DNA of 64,000 nt from Ornithinimicrobium cerasi (GTDB lineage Bacteria; Actinomycetota; Actinomycetes; Actinomycetales; Dermatophilaceae): assembly GCF_003702705.1 (NCBI RefSeq), contig NZ_QZMN01000010.1, positions 62,001 to 126,000 of the forward strand, in the 5' to 3' direction. The position numbers and the translations under genes are program-made. The notes beneath the pieces are model-generated. The model was not told the origin of the DNA, searched no databases, and saw only the letters and a list, made by a program, of their open reading frames with translations. Positions 40,983-48,690 of the stretch are shown piece after piece; position 1 is the stretch's first letter, and every line of letters starts with the position of its first letter.

Positions 40983-42623
40983 TCACCGCACGCGCGGCAG
41001 CTGCTGGTCGGCGCGCTGGACGCCCCGGAACGGGTCGCCCTGCTCAGCCAGTCGGTCCGGCACGGTGCGGATGGTCCACCGGTCGGGCCGGAGGTCGGGG
41101 TCGTCCAGCTCGTCCCAGGTGATCGGCACCGAGACCGGCGCCCCCGCGGCCGGCCTGGGGCTGTAGGGCGCCACGAGAGTCTTGTTGACCGCGTTCTGGG
41201 TGTAGTCGAGCCGAGCGAGTCCTTTGCGGGCCGAGACCTCCCAGCTCCAGCTGACCAGGTCGGGCACCACGGCCCCGATGCTCCGGGACACCTTCTCGGC
41301 CCAGCGGCGTGTGTCCTCGAAGCTCGGACCCAGCTGGATCGGCACCCACACCTGGATCCCGCGCTGACCGGTCACCTTGAAGTAGGCGCGCAGCTGCAGG
41401 TGCTCGAAGGCCGTCCGGTGCAGGCGGGCGAGGACCAGCGTCTCCTCCCAGGTGGTGCGCTCCCCGGGGTCGATGTCGAACATCACGGAGGACGGGTGGT
41501 CCGGCGCGGTCGTCCTCGACGTCCACGGGTGCCACTCCAGCGCGCCGAGGTTCGCGGCCCACACCAGGGCCGCAGCCTCGTCGACGACGAGGTAGGTCCT
41601 CGTCTCCCCGGGTCCGGCGCCCGGGTTGTCCCAGCGGGGCAGCCAGCCGGGCGCGTGCGAGGGGAGCTCCTTGTGCCAGAAACCCTTCTTGTCCGCGCCG
41701 TCGGGGTAGCGGTGCAGGTTGAGCGCCCGCCCGGCCAGGTAGGGGAGGGAGACCGGGGCGACCTGTGCGGCATACCTGATCAGGTCGCGCTTGGTGACCG
41801 GCTCCTCGCCCTCGCGAGCGGGGAAGAGGACCTTGTCGAGGTTGGTCACCTTCAGCGTCCGGCCGAAGACCTCCCAGCGGCCCTCCGCGCCGAGCGCATC
41901 CAGCGCCGCGATCTGCTCCGCGGTCGGCGGGTGCGGCACCTCCACGCGGAGCGACTCCTCTGCCTCAGCCGCGGGCCGGTCGGAGTGCCAGAGACGGTCG
42001 GGGTCGGCCCTCACCTCCTCGTTGGTACGGCCGGTCAGCACCGAGCGGGGGTGGTCCTCGGCGTCCCACCCCGGGACGACGTGCCCGTCGTGCTTGTGGA
42101 AGAGCAGCCACTGCTCCTTGTCCCCCTCCTGCCGTGCGGTGCGGACCAGCATGAACTCCCCGCTCAGCTTCTCCCCGTGCAGCCGCACGTGCAGCGTCCC
42201 CGCGCGGAGCGCCGCCGTGACGTCCTCGTCGTGCGAGTCCCAGGTCCCGGTGTCCCAGACGATCACGTCACCGCCGCCGTACTCACCGGAGGGGATGACG
42301 CCCTCGAAGTGGAGGTACTCCATGGGGTGGTCCTCGACGTGGATCGCCAGCCGGCGGACCTCCGGGTCCAGCGTCGGGCCCTTGGGCACCGCCCAGCTGG
42401 CGAGGACCCCGTCGACCTCGAGGCGGAAGTCGTAGTGCAGCCGCGTGGCCCGGTGGCGCTGCACGACGAAGACCCGCTCCCCGGAGGCGTCGGCGGGGCT
42501 GGGTCCGCCGCTCGGTTCGGGCGTGCGTGTGAAGTCGCGCATCCGCTGGTAGCGGGCCAACGGGTCGGGGTCCGCAGGCGGGGACGGCGGCTCCGCCGGG
42601 GAGGTATGCCGCTCGCGCACCAT
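40983..42623 (-). CDS. ligD: LigD-type phosphoesterase-polymerase (no ligase domain)
   Basis: A 546-residue non-homologous end-joining factor with two domains. The N-terminal 3'-phosphoesterase domain (about 30-190) has RATRLHYDFRLEVDG, LAIHVEDHPMEYLHFEGVIP and GEYGGGDVIVWD. The C-terminal primase-like polymerase domain (about 270-546) has VTNLDKVLFPA, the catalytic DID motif (MFDIDPGERTTWE, about 382) and VFGRTLKV. The ATP-dependent ligase domain of mycobacterial LigD is absent and no Ku gene is adjacent. ATG 42623 is used; GTG 42632 is an alternative, and the frame is open to 42701. It is divergent from the toxin-antitoxin operon. Confidence 0.88.
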   Translation of the reverse strand: MVRERHTSPAEPPSPPADPDPLARYQRMRDFTRTPEPSGGPSPADASGERVFVVQRHRATRLHYDFRLEVDGVLASWAVPKGPTLDPEVRRLAIHVEDHPMEYLHFEGVIPSGEYGGGDVIVWDTGTWDSHDEDVTAALRAGTLHVRLHGEKLSGEFMLVRTARQEGDKEQWLLFHKHDGHVVPGWDAEDHPRSVLTGRTNEEVRADPDRLWHSDRPAAEAEESLRVEVPHPPTAEQIAALDALGAEGRWEVFGRTLKVTNLDKVLFPAREGEEPVTKRDLIRYAAQVAPVSLPYLAGRALNLHRYPDGADKKGFWHKELPSHAPGWLPRWDNPGAGPGETRTYLVVDEAAALVWAANLGALEWHPWTSRTTAPDHPSSVMFDIDPGERTTWEETLVLARLHRTAFEHLQLRAYFKVTGQRGIQVWVPIQLGPSFEDTRRWAEKVSRSIGAVVPDLVSWSWEVSARKGLARLDYTQNAVNKTLVAPYSPRPAAGAPVSVPITWDELDDPDLRPDRWTIRTVPDRLAEQGDPFRGVQRADQQLPRVR

Positions 42624-42680
42624 GGTGCTCACGGTGCCACGGGAGGGGGGTCCACGGTGCGGTCGTGTCCACAGGAACAG

Positions 42681-42711
42681 TGTGTGACATCTGTGTGACA
42701 TCGGCTAGGGT
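42681..42711 (+). promoter_or_regulatory. Toxin-antitoxin promoter with two 11-bp direct repeats
   Basis: TGTGTGACATC occurs twice back to back (42681-42691, 42692-42702). A -35 TGTGAC (42683-42688) and -10 TAGGGT (42706-42711) are separated by exactly 17 bases. Transcription would begin about 42718, the A of the antitoxin ATG, so the message is probably leaderless. The repeats overlap the -35 and are the natural binding site for an autoregulating ribbon-helix-helix antitoxin. Confidence 0.65.
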
Positions 42712-42717
42712 GGCAGC

Positions 42718-42948
42718 ATGGGTGTGGTGAACGTGCGGATCTCGGGGGAGGCCGAGCAGGCGTTGGCGGAGCTGACTGCCGACGGGACGAGCACCTCGGA
42801 GGCGGTGCGGCGGGCGCTCGTGGAGGCGGTGCGGCTGCGTCGCCGGGAGACGATGCGCCTGGATGCCCGACGTGCCATGGCCGACCCTTCGGACCGGGAG
42901 GCCGTGCGTCGCGCCATGGAGGAGTGGGCCGATGTGGATCAGGGGTGA
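42718..42948 (+). CDS. Ribbon-helix-helix antitoxin
   Basis: A 76-residue protein starting MGVVNVRISGEAEQALAELT, a classic ribbon-helix-helix DNA-binding N-terminus. An arginine-rich, acidic C-terminal half (RRALVEAVRLRRRETMRLDA) would wrap the toxin. It overlaps the MazF-like toxin gene by 17 bases. It should repress its own promoter through the 11-bp direct repeats and neutralise the toxin. No ribosome binding site is present, in keeping with a leaderless message. Confidence 0.85.
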   Translation: MGVVNVRISGEAEQALAELTADGTSTSEAVRRALVEAVRLRRRETMRLDARRAMADPSDREAVRRAMEEWADVDQG

Positions 42949-43258
42949 CGTCTACGAGGTCCCTGCGCCCGGGGGCGCCAGGGGGCACGAGCAGCGGGGG
43001 CGTCGGCTGGGAGTCATCGTCCAGTCGGACGACCTCCCCCTCTCTACGGTCGTCCTCGCACCAACGTCCCGCTCGGCCCCACCGAGGATCTTCCGCCCGG
43101 AGGTCGAGGTCGGGGGTGAGCGGACGTGCGTCCTCGTCGAGCAGCTGCGCACGATCGACGTGAACCGCCTGGGACGTCTCGTGGGACACCTGGGCCGCGA
43201 CGACCACCGAGCGGTCGACCAGGCCCTGGAGATGGTGCTGGCGCTCGACCTTCGCTGA
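42932..43258 (+). CDS. MazF/PemK-family endoribonuclease toxin
   Basis: A 108-residue toxin of the MazF/PemK fold. It begins MWIRGDVYEVPAPGG, with the family pattern RGDVYEV, RRLGVIVQSDDL, VVLAPTSRSA, TCVLVEQLRTIDVNRLG and a helical C-terminus. MazF enzymes cleave mRNA or tRNA at short sequences; specificity cannot be inferred here. It overlaps the antitoxin gene, the usual order and coupling. It converges on the lysA-like gene. Confidence 0.88.
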   Translation: MWIRGDVYEVPAPGGARGHEQRGRRLGVIVQSDDLPLSTVVLAPTSRSAPPRIFRPEVEVGGERTCVLVEQLRTIDVNRLGRLVGHLGRDDHRAVDQALEMVLALDLR

Positions 43259-43300
43259 CCTGGCCAGCACGGAGGGTCTCCTCGGTCCCGCGCTAACCGG

Positions 43301-44518
43301 TCACCCCACCCAGACCTGGTCCGGGGCCGGGTGGGAGAGGAAGTGGGTCATCGCCTGCGTGTAGGCGTAGGCACCGGCCTGGCCGAACACGACGACGTCA
43401 CCCGGGCGCAGGTCGGCAGGCAGGTCGCCGGTGCCGACGCGGTCCAGGGAGGTGCACAGCGGGCCGGCGAGGGTCGTCGGCAGGAGGTCGGGTCGGTCGC
43501 AGGAGGCACCACCTCCCAGGACGCCGACACCCGGCCGGACCGCCAGCGTGGGGAACGACTGCCCGGTCATCAGCGGGCGCAGCAGGTGGTTGATCCCGCC
43601 CTCGAGCATGACGAACCGCTCGCCCCGCGAGACCTTCGTGCGCACCACCCGGGCGCAGTAGACGCCGGTCGGGGCGGACAGCCACCGGCCCGGCTCCAGC
43701 AGCAGCTCACCGGTGAACCAGGGGTTCTCGTCGAGCACGCGACCCAGCCCCGCGCCGAGGGCGCGCACGTCCAGCGACGGCTCGCTCACGGCATACCGCA
43801 CCCCGAGCCCGCCCCCGAGGTCGACGAGGTCGAGCTCGCGCCCCAGCAGCTCCTGCAGCCGGCGCGCGATGACCATCGAGGTCCGGTGGTTGGTCAGCAG
43901 GCGCCCGGCGTCGAGCTCGTTGCTCGCGGCGAAGACCTGCAGGCCGGTGATCCGCACCCGCCCGTGGTGCGCCGCCTCGGCCACGAACGCCTCGAGATCC
44001 TCCTCGTCCACGCCGAACGCGCTCGGGCCGCCACCACCGATGATCGTCGCGCCCTCCGACACACCTGACGCGGGGTTGACCCGGACGCTCACCGGGAGCG
44101 GCCGGTCCCCGGTGTGCAGCGCGTGCAGCCGGGCGACGTCCTCGATGCCGTCCACCTGGACCCGTGCGCCGGCGAACAGCGCCGCCTGCAGGTCGCGCTC
44201 GGACTTGGCCGGTCCCGCCACGACCATGCCGGAGCCGGTGCCCCCCGCCGCCAGCACCGCGGAGACCTCGCCGGCGCTCGCGCAGTCGAACCACGCACCC
44301 TCGGCCGCGAACGTCTCCAGCAGCGGCAGACCGGGGTTGGACTTCACGGCGTAGGCGAGCCGGACCCGGGCGGGCAGCGCCCTGCGCAGCCGGCGGTAGC
44401 GCTCCCGCGCGGCGGCGAGGTCGTAGGCGAAGAACGGCGAGGCGTGCGCGCTCGCCAGCTCCAGCAGCCGCTCCTCGTCGAAGGCGAACAGGTCGGTCGT
44501 CGCAGCGGTCAGGATCAT
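43301..44518 (-). CDS. lysA: Diaminopimelate decarboxylase-like PLP enzyme
   Basis: A 405-residue fold-type III PLP decarboxylase. The Schiff-base lysine is K59 in LAYAVKSNPG. The glycine loop DLGGGLGVRY, the phosphate-binding EPGRWLSAPTG and the C-terminal active-site CDRPDLLP / FGQAGAYAYTQA motifs are present. With dapB, dapA, dapD and an aminotransferase in the same operon, the natural reading is meso-diaminopimelate to lysine. It is shorter than typical actinobacterial LysA (about 450) and resembles the LysA-like subgroup found in secondary clusters. It overlaps the aminotransferase stop (ATGA). Confidence 0.8.
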   Translation of the reverse strand: MILTAATTDLFAFDEERLLELASAHASPFFAYDLAAARERYRRLRRALPARVRLAYAVKSNPGLPLLETFAAEGAWFDCASAGEVSAVLAAGGTGSGMVVAGPAKSERDLQAALFAGARVQVDGIEDVARLHALHTGDRPLPVSVRVNPASGVSEGATIIGGGGPSAFGVDEEDLEAFVAEAAHHGRVRITGLQVFAASNELDAGRLLTNHRTSMVIARRLQELLGRELDLVDLGGGLGVRYAVSEPSLDVRALGAGLGRVLDENPWFTGELLLEPGRWLSAPTGVYCARVVRTKVSRGERFVMLEGGINHLLRPLMTGQSFPTLAVRPGVGVLGGGASCDRPDLLPTTLAGPLCTSLDRVGTGDLPADLRPGDVVVFGQAGAYAYTQAMTHFLSHPAPDQVWVG

Positions 44519-45675
44519 GCCTCCCACCAGGGCGCCAGGCGCCGCAGTCCTTCCTCGAGCTCCTCCAGAGGGCCGCCGAGGCTGACCCGCAGGAAGCCGG
44601 CGCCGCGCGCTCCGAACGCCGACCCCGGGACCGTCGTGACCAGGCTCTCGTCGCGCACCCGCAGGGCGAACGCCTCCGTCTCCTCCGCCGGGACACCACC
44701 GGGCAGCGGGAGCCACAGGTAGAACCCGGCCCGCGGGCCGTCGCCCGCCGTCGCGGACAGGCCGGGGGCGACCCGGGCGAGCGTCGCCCAGCGCCGCCGT
44801 ACGTGCTCCCGCGCCCCGGGCAGCACACGGTCGGCCGCACCGAGCAGCGCCACCGCCGCATCCTGCGACGGCTGCGCGGGCGCGGTGGTCATGGCGTTGT
44901 GGACGATGCGCGCGGGGGCGAGGACCTCGGGGTCCCCGACCGCCCAGCCGATGCGCAGCCCGGGCGCGCCGAACGCCTTGCTCAGCGAGCCGAGCACGAC
45001 GCCCGCCTCGACGCCCGCCACGTCGTGCAGACCGACGGGCGCGGCATCGAGCCACAGCTCCTTGTAGACCTCGTCGCTGACGAGCAGCGCACCCGCCCGT
45101 GCGCACGCCTCGGCGACGGTCGCGAGGCCCCTGGCGCTCGCCATACCCCCCGTGGGGTTGGCGGGGTGGTTGAGGACCACGACGGAGGTATGCCGTGTCG
45201 TCCCCAGGGTCCGCACGAGCGCCTCCGCGTCGAGGTCGCCGCCGGGGCCGAGCGGGTAGGGGACGGCCCGGGCGCCGCAGAGCCCGGCCAGCGAGACGTA
45301 GGAGACGAACCCGGGGTCGGGGACGAGGACGTCGGAGCCCCGGGTGGCGTGGGCCCGGAAGAGCGCGAAGAGCGCCGCCTGGCTCCCCGAAGTGACCATG
45401 ACCTGCTCCGGTGACACGGCGGACCCGTCGGGGTGGGCGGACCTCGCGGAGAACGCCGCGACGGCCTCGACGAGGTCGGGGCGACCGGAGTTGGGTCCGT
45501 AGGGGAGGCGGGCGTCCGTCCCGCCGAGGTCGCGCAGGGCCTGGCGCGCGACCTGGGGCAGCGGCCAGCCCGGCTCGCCGAGGGCGAGGCTGACCGTGCC
45601 GGGGGGTGCGCCGAGGGCCATGCGCCGGATGGGCGAGAGGCTCGGGCCGCCCACCGTCGGGGTCGGGGCGCTCAC
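44515..45675 (-). CDS. Class I/II PLP aminotransferase (probable DapC-like)
   Basis: A 386-residue fold-type I aminotransferase. LALGEPGWPLP, YGPNSGRPDLVEAV, LNHPANPTGGM, VSDEVYKEL and the PLP-lysine motif LGSLSKAFGAPGLRIGW (lysine about 235) are in order, ending with FLRVSLGG. Position between dapD and the decarboxylase makes N-succinyl-2-amino-6-ketopimelate transamination the obvious role. Sequence alone would only say aspartate/alanine-type aminotransferase. GTG start at 45675 overlaps the dapD stop (GTGA); the longer upstream frame is antisense-like. Confidence 0.82.
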   Translation of the reverse strand: MSAPTPTVGGPSLSPIRRMALGAPPGTVSLALGEPGWPLPQVARQALRDLGGTDARLPYGPNSGRPDLVEAVAAFSARSAHPDGSAVSPEQVMVTSGSQAALFALFRAHATRGSDVLVPDPGFVSYVSLAGLCGARAVPYPLGPGGDLDAEALVRTLGTTRHTSVVVLNHPANPTGGMASARGLATVAEACARAGALLVSDEVYKELWLDAAPVGLHDVAGVEAGVVLGSLSKAFGAPGLRIGWAVGDPEVLAPARIVHNAMTTAPAQPSQDAAVALLGAADRVLPGAREHVRRRWATLARVAPGLSATAGDGPRAGFYLWLPLPGGVPAEETEAFALRVRDESLVTTVPGSAFGARGAGFLRVSLGGPLEELEEGLRRLAPWWEA

Positions 45676-46496
45676 CGCAGGGCGCCCTCGAGCGTCGTGG
45701 CGGCGTCGGTGGAGCCGTCGCGGTACTTGACGACGACGGGCGCGTAGAGGGAGAGGCCGAGCACGTCCGCGTAGTCGCCGCGGGCCGGGCGCGACCCGGG
45801 CACCACGACCGCGCCCTCCGGGACCTCGCCCCGCAGCTCGGTCTGGTGGACGAGGTCGTAGATCGTCGTGCCGGCGGTGAGGACGACGCCGGGTGCCAGC
45901 ACCGCGCGCTCGCGGACGACGACGCCCTCGTAGAGCCCGCACTGCGCGCCGACGAAGACCCCGTCCTCGACGACGACCGGACGGGCGCCGACGGGCTCGA
46001 GCACGCCACCGAGCTGGACGGCGGTCGAGAGGTGGACGTCGCTGCCCACCTGGGCGCACGAGCCGACGAGCACGTGGCTGTCGACCATCGTGCCCCGGCC
46101 CACCGACGCACCCACGTTGACGTAGCTCGGGGGCATGACGACCACCCCGCGCGCGAGGTGGGCGCCCCGTCGCACGGACGTGCCGCCGGGGACGAGTCGC
46201 ACGCCGTCGGCCAGGCCGAACCGCCGCGCCGGCACGAGGGACCTGTCCACGGCACCGCCGGGCCAGTCGAGCTCGACCGTCTCGCTGTGCCGGAAGGCGG
46301 CGAGGATGCCGCGCTTGACCCAGGCGTGCGAGCGCCAGGTGCCCTCCGGCGTGCGCGAGGCGGCGCGGACGACCCCGCGCTCGAGCGCGTCGAGCAGCTG
46401 GGCCACCCGCTCGAGCGTCTCGTGCTCGGGAGCGCTGTCGAGGCCGTGGGTGAAGAAGTCCTCCAGCGAGGTGCGTGGTCCGGTCACGGCCGTCAC
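45672..46496 (-). CDS. dapD: Tetrahydrodipicolinate N-succinyltransferase (E. coli type)
   Basis: A 274-residue left-handed beta-helix acyltransferase that succinylates tetrahydrodipicolinate. The sequence follows the proteobacterial pattern closely: PEGTWRSHAWVKRGILAAFR, GVRLVPGGTSVRRGAHLARG, VVVMPPSYVNVGASVGRGTM, VDSHVLVGSCAQVGSDVHLS, GGVLEPVGARPVVVEDGVFV, GAQCGLYEGVVV. Mycobacterial/corynebacterial DapD is a distinct, longer type, so this copy may have been acquired or may be an old alternative. GTG start 46496 overlaps the dapA stop. Confidence 0.9.
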   Translation of the reverse strand: MTAVTGPRTSLEDFFTHGLDSAPEHETLERVAQLLDALERGVVRAASRTPEGTWRSHAWVKRGILAAFRHSETVELDWPGGAVDRSLVPARRFGLADGVRLVPGGTSVRRGAHLARGVVVMPPSYVNVGASVGRGTMVDSHVLVGSCAQVGSDVHLSTAVQLGGVLEPVGARPVVVEDGVFVGAQCGLYEGVVVRERAVLAPGVVLTAGTTIYDLVHQTELRGEVPEGAVVVPGSRPARGDYADVLGLSLYAPVVVKYRDGSTDAATTLEGALR

Positions 46497-47482
46497 GACG
46501 CCAGCCCGACGAGGCGCTGGCTGAGGCGCTCGGTGCGGCGGTGCGCCTGGAGCCCGGCCAGGGCGCGCTGCACCTGCGTCCACGTGCCCGGCTCGGCCGG
46601 CGACAGCGGGAGCCGGACCGTGGCGGTGGACAGGCCGAGGCACGCGAGGGCGGCCTTGAGCGGCACCGGGTTGGTCTCGACGAACATCGCGTCCATCACC
46701 GGCGCCAGCAGCGCCGCCGCGTCCCGTGCGGCGGTCAGGTCGCCCGCCGTGGCGGCGTGCACGAGGCGACGGGTCTCGACCGGGGCGACGTTGGCGGTGA
46801 CCGAGATCAGCCCCCGGGCGCCGACGGCGATCGCCGCGAGCGCGAGGTCGTCGTCGCCGGCGAGCACGACGCGGCCCTCCGGCGCCTCCTGGCACAGCCG
46901 CGCGATCTGCCGGACGTCGCCGGAGCTCTCCTTGAGCGCGACGACCTGGTCGACGGCCCAGATCTGCCGCATCGCGGCCGGGGTGATGTTGCAGCCGGTG
47001 CGTCCCGGCACGTTGTAGGCGATGATCGGCAGCCCCGGCGCGGCCTCGGCGACGGCACGGTAGTGCGCGACCAGCCCGCTGACCTGGGGCTTGTTGTAGT
47101 AGGGAGTGACGACGAGCAGACCGTCGGCGCCGGACGCGGCCGCCTGGGCGGCGAGCTCGCAGGTGCGGAGGGTGTCGTTGTGCCCGACCCCGACGACCAC
47201 CGGGGTGCCGTGCCCGGCCTCCCGGGCCAGCTCGACGGCCTGCCGCACGAGCGCGAGCCGCTCCACGTCGGAGACCGTCGCGGCCTCGCCGGTGGAGCCG
47301 AGGACGACGAGGTGGTCGACGCCCCGGCCCCCGGCGAGGACGTGCCGCACGAGCCGCCCGAACGCCGGGTGGTCGACCTGCGGCGTGCGCGCCCCACCCA
47401 CGGCGTCGGTGCCCGTGGTGAACGGCGTCGCGAGGGCGACGCCGAGGCCGGTGAAGGGGGGAGCGGGGAGGCTGCTGGTCAT
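46493..47482 (-). CDS. dapA: 4-hydroxy-tetrahydrodipicolinate synthase
   Basis: A 329-residue TIM-barrel aldolase condensing pyruvate with aspartate semialdehyde. Motifs are LGSTGEAATVS (substrate-binding Thr), VTPYYNKPQ, the tyrosine in IIAYNVPGRTGCNI, and the Schiff-base lysine in VALKESSGD (about residue 180). The ATG at 47482 has GAAAGGA upstream. It follows dapB by 45 bases and is coupled to dapD by an overlap. The N-terminus carries a few extra residues (DAVGGARTPQVDH) within the first barrel loop. Confidence 0.93.
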   Translation of the reverse strand: MTSSLPAPPFTGLGVALATPFTTGTDAVGGARTPQVDHPAFGRLVRHVLAGGRGVDHLVVLGSTGEAATVSDVERLALVRQAVELAREAGHGTPVVVGVGHNDTLRTCELAAQAAASGADGLLVVTPYYNKPQVSGLVAHYRAVAEAAPGLPIIAYNVPGRTGCNITPAAMRQIWAVDQVVALKESSGDVRQIARLCQEAPEGRVVLAGDDDLALAAIAVGARGLISVTANVAPVETRRLVHAATAGDLTAARDAAALLAPVMDAMFVETNPVPLKAALACLGLSTATVRLPLSPAEPGTWTQVQRALAGLQAHRRTERLSQRLVGLAS

Positions 47483-47527
47483 GGCGGCCGTCCTTTCGGG
47501 GAGAGGGGTATGCCGTGCTGGCGTCGG

Positions 47528-48280
47528 TCAGGCGGCGCTGCCGGCCGCAGGAGCGGCGGGGCGGTGAGCGAGGGAGGGGCGAGCGGTCGGGACGAGGAGG
47601 TGGCGCAGGGTGTCCTCGGCCAGGTCGTCGAGGGTGTAGCGGCCGGGAGCCGTTCGGCCGGCGAGCCAGAGCGCGGCGGTCAGGGCGCCGGTGGCGAAGA
47701 GCCGGCGGTCGTGGGCCACGTGGCGCAGCGTGATCGTCTCCAGCTCGGAGACCGCGAGGACCTCGTGCTCGCCGACGACCCCGCCCACACGCAGGCTCGT
47801 CGTCTGCACGGTGTCGCTCGTCCGGCCCGCCCCCTCGGCCAGCGCCTCGCGCAGGGCGAGGGCGGTGCCGCTGGGGGAGTCCACCTTGGAGCGGTGGTGC
47901 GACTCGGTGACGGCGAGGTCGACGTCGACCGGTGCCGACGCGGCATACCCGCCGAGGGCGTGAGCCAGCCGGCGCACCAGGGCGACGCCGAGGGAGAAGT
48001 TGGGTGCCACGAGGACGGGGACGCCGACGTCGTCGCGAAGCAGCGCGGGGTCCCAGCCGGTGGTGCCGACGACGAGCGGCGTGCCGGTGGCCTGCGCCCA
48101 GGCGAGGTGGTGGGCGACGGCGTCCGGGTGGCTGACGTCGACCGCGACGTCCACGCGGTCGGCCGGCGGCGTCCCGCGCCCGACCGCCCAGGCCGTCGTG
48201 ACGTCGCCGCGCGCGTCGGCGAGGTCCCGGATCGCCGAGCCGAGGCGTCCGGTGCCGAGGAGTCCGAGAGTGGTGGGCAC
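47528..48280 (-). CDS. dapB: 4-hydroxy-tetrahydrodipicolinate reductase
   Basis: A 250-residue reductase. The N-terminal Rossmann motif is LGLLGTGRLGSAI; VGTTGWDP follows. The active-site string ESHHRSKVDSPSGTAL (about 124-139) contains the catalytic His-His and the lysine. The C-terminal tail (PSLAHRPAAPAAGSAA) is a non-conserved extension. It is the first gene of the dapB-dapA-dapD-aminotransferase-decarboxylase operon. An inverted repeat lies about 90 bases upstream of the start. Confidence 0.92.
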   Translation of the reverse strand: MPTTLGLLGTGRLGSAIRDLADARGDVTTAWAVGRGTPPADRVDVAVDVSHPDAVAHHLAWAQATGTPLVVGTTGWDPALLRDDVGVPVLVAPNFSLGVALVRRLAHALGGYAASAPVDVDLAVTESHHRSKVDSPSGTALALREALAEGAGRTSDTVQTTSLRVGGVVGEHEVLAVSELETITLRHVAHDRRLFATGALTAALWLAGRTAPGRYTLDDLAEDTLRHLLVPTARPSLAHRPAAPAAGSAA

Positions 48281-48370
48281 CCGACCAGTATGCAGCTCCC
48301 CGGACGGCCCTCCGGGTCGTGTTTGTGCAGGTCAGAGCGCTTTTCCCGCCAGGAGGGGAGCGAGCCTCGA

Positions 48371-48406
48371 GATCGTCCGGCCCCGGCGGCCGGTGGCCGG
48401 ACGATC
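48371..48406. repeat. 12-bp perfect inverted repeat upstream of dapB
   Basis: GATCGTCCGGCC (48371-48382) is repeated inverted as GGCCGGACGATC (48395-48406) around a 12-base spacer that is itself C/G-rich. It lies 91 bases upstream of dapB. It could be an operator or an RNA hairpin in the leader; it does not resemble the lysine riboswitch. Confidence 0.75.
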
Positions 48407-48500
48407 GGCCGGGCGGGGGTCGAAAGTCGGTACGCGGCGGTGCCGCCCGCCCGCCCACCCGCCGCACCCCCCACCCGCCGCCCAGGGACCAGCACCGCCA

Positions 48501-48583
48501 CCCCCCAACTCACAGGCGCAAAACGTGATGACGGGCGGATGCATGACCCGTCAGGAACGGCTTGCCTCCTGTGAGTTGCGGGG
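48501..48583. repeat. Long nested hairpin
   Basis: Outer arms 48501-48516 and 48568-48583 are complementary at 15 of 16 positions (core AACTCACAGG / CCTGTGAGTT). Inside them GCAA/TTGC and CG/CG pairs continue the stem imperfectly. An inner perfect 7-bp stem TGACGGG / CCCGTCA (48529-48535, 48547-48553) closes an 11-base loop containing ATGCAT. The whole could fold into a rod of about 30 bp. Candidates are a terminator of the upstream operon, a structured RNA or a small palindromic repeat element. Confidence 0.75.
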
Positions 48584-48600
48584 AAGGGGGCCGCCGCGAG

Positions 48601-48649
48601 GGAGGCGGCGGCGCGGGGCAAGGAGGGAGGCGGCGGCGCGGGGCAAGGA
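48601..48649. repeat. Tandem 25-bp duplication in purine-rich DNA
   Basis: The 24-base block 48601-48624 recurs identically at 48626-48649 (period 25). The surrounding 48580-48665 is almost purely G/A and C/G with many G runs and might form G-quadruplex or slip during replication. No function assigned. Confidence 0.75.
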
Positions 48650-48690
48650 GGAGGGGAGGGGGCGCGCGGCGCGACCGGTGCGGCAGGCCG

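Larger units (their letters stand above)
48281..48690. other. 410-base non-coding gap between dapB and the response regulator gene
   Basis: I see no credible gene here. From left to right the gap holds the dapB upstream region, a 12-bp perfect inverted repeat (48371-48406), a C-rich stretch, a long nested hairpin (48501-48583), and a purine-rich G-tract region with a 25-bp tandem duplication (48601-48649). Both flanking operons run leftward, so the right part is probably the terminator zone of the two-component operon and the left part the promoter zone of dapB. Confidence 0.6.

Noticed and set aside
43301-48280. Definite tabtoxin-like biosynthetic cluster
   Set aside because: Only the DapD- and LysA-like resemblance supports it; no beta-lactam synthetase, ligase or exporter genes are present, so it is kept as an alternative only.
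48281-48500. Lysine riboswitch or T-box upstream of dapB
   Set aside because: None of the conserved core sequences or helices could be found; only a plain inverted repeat is present.
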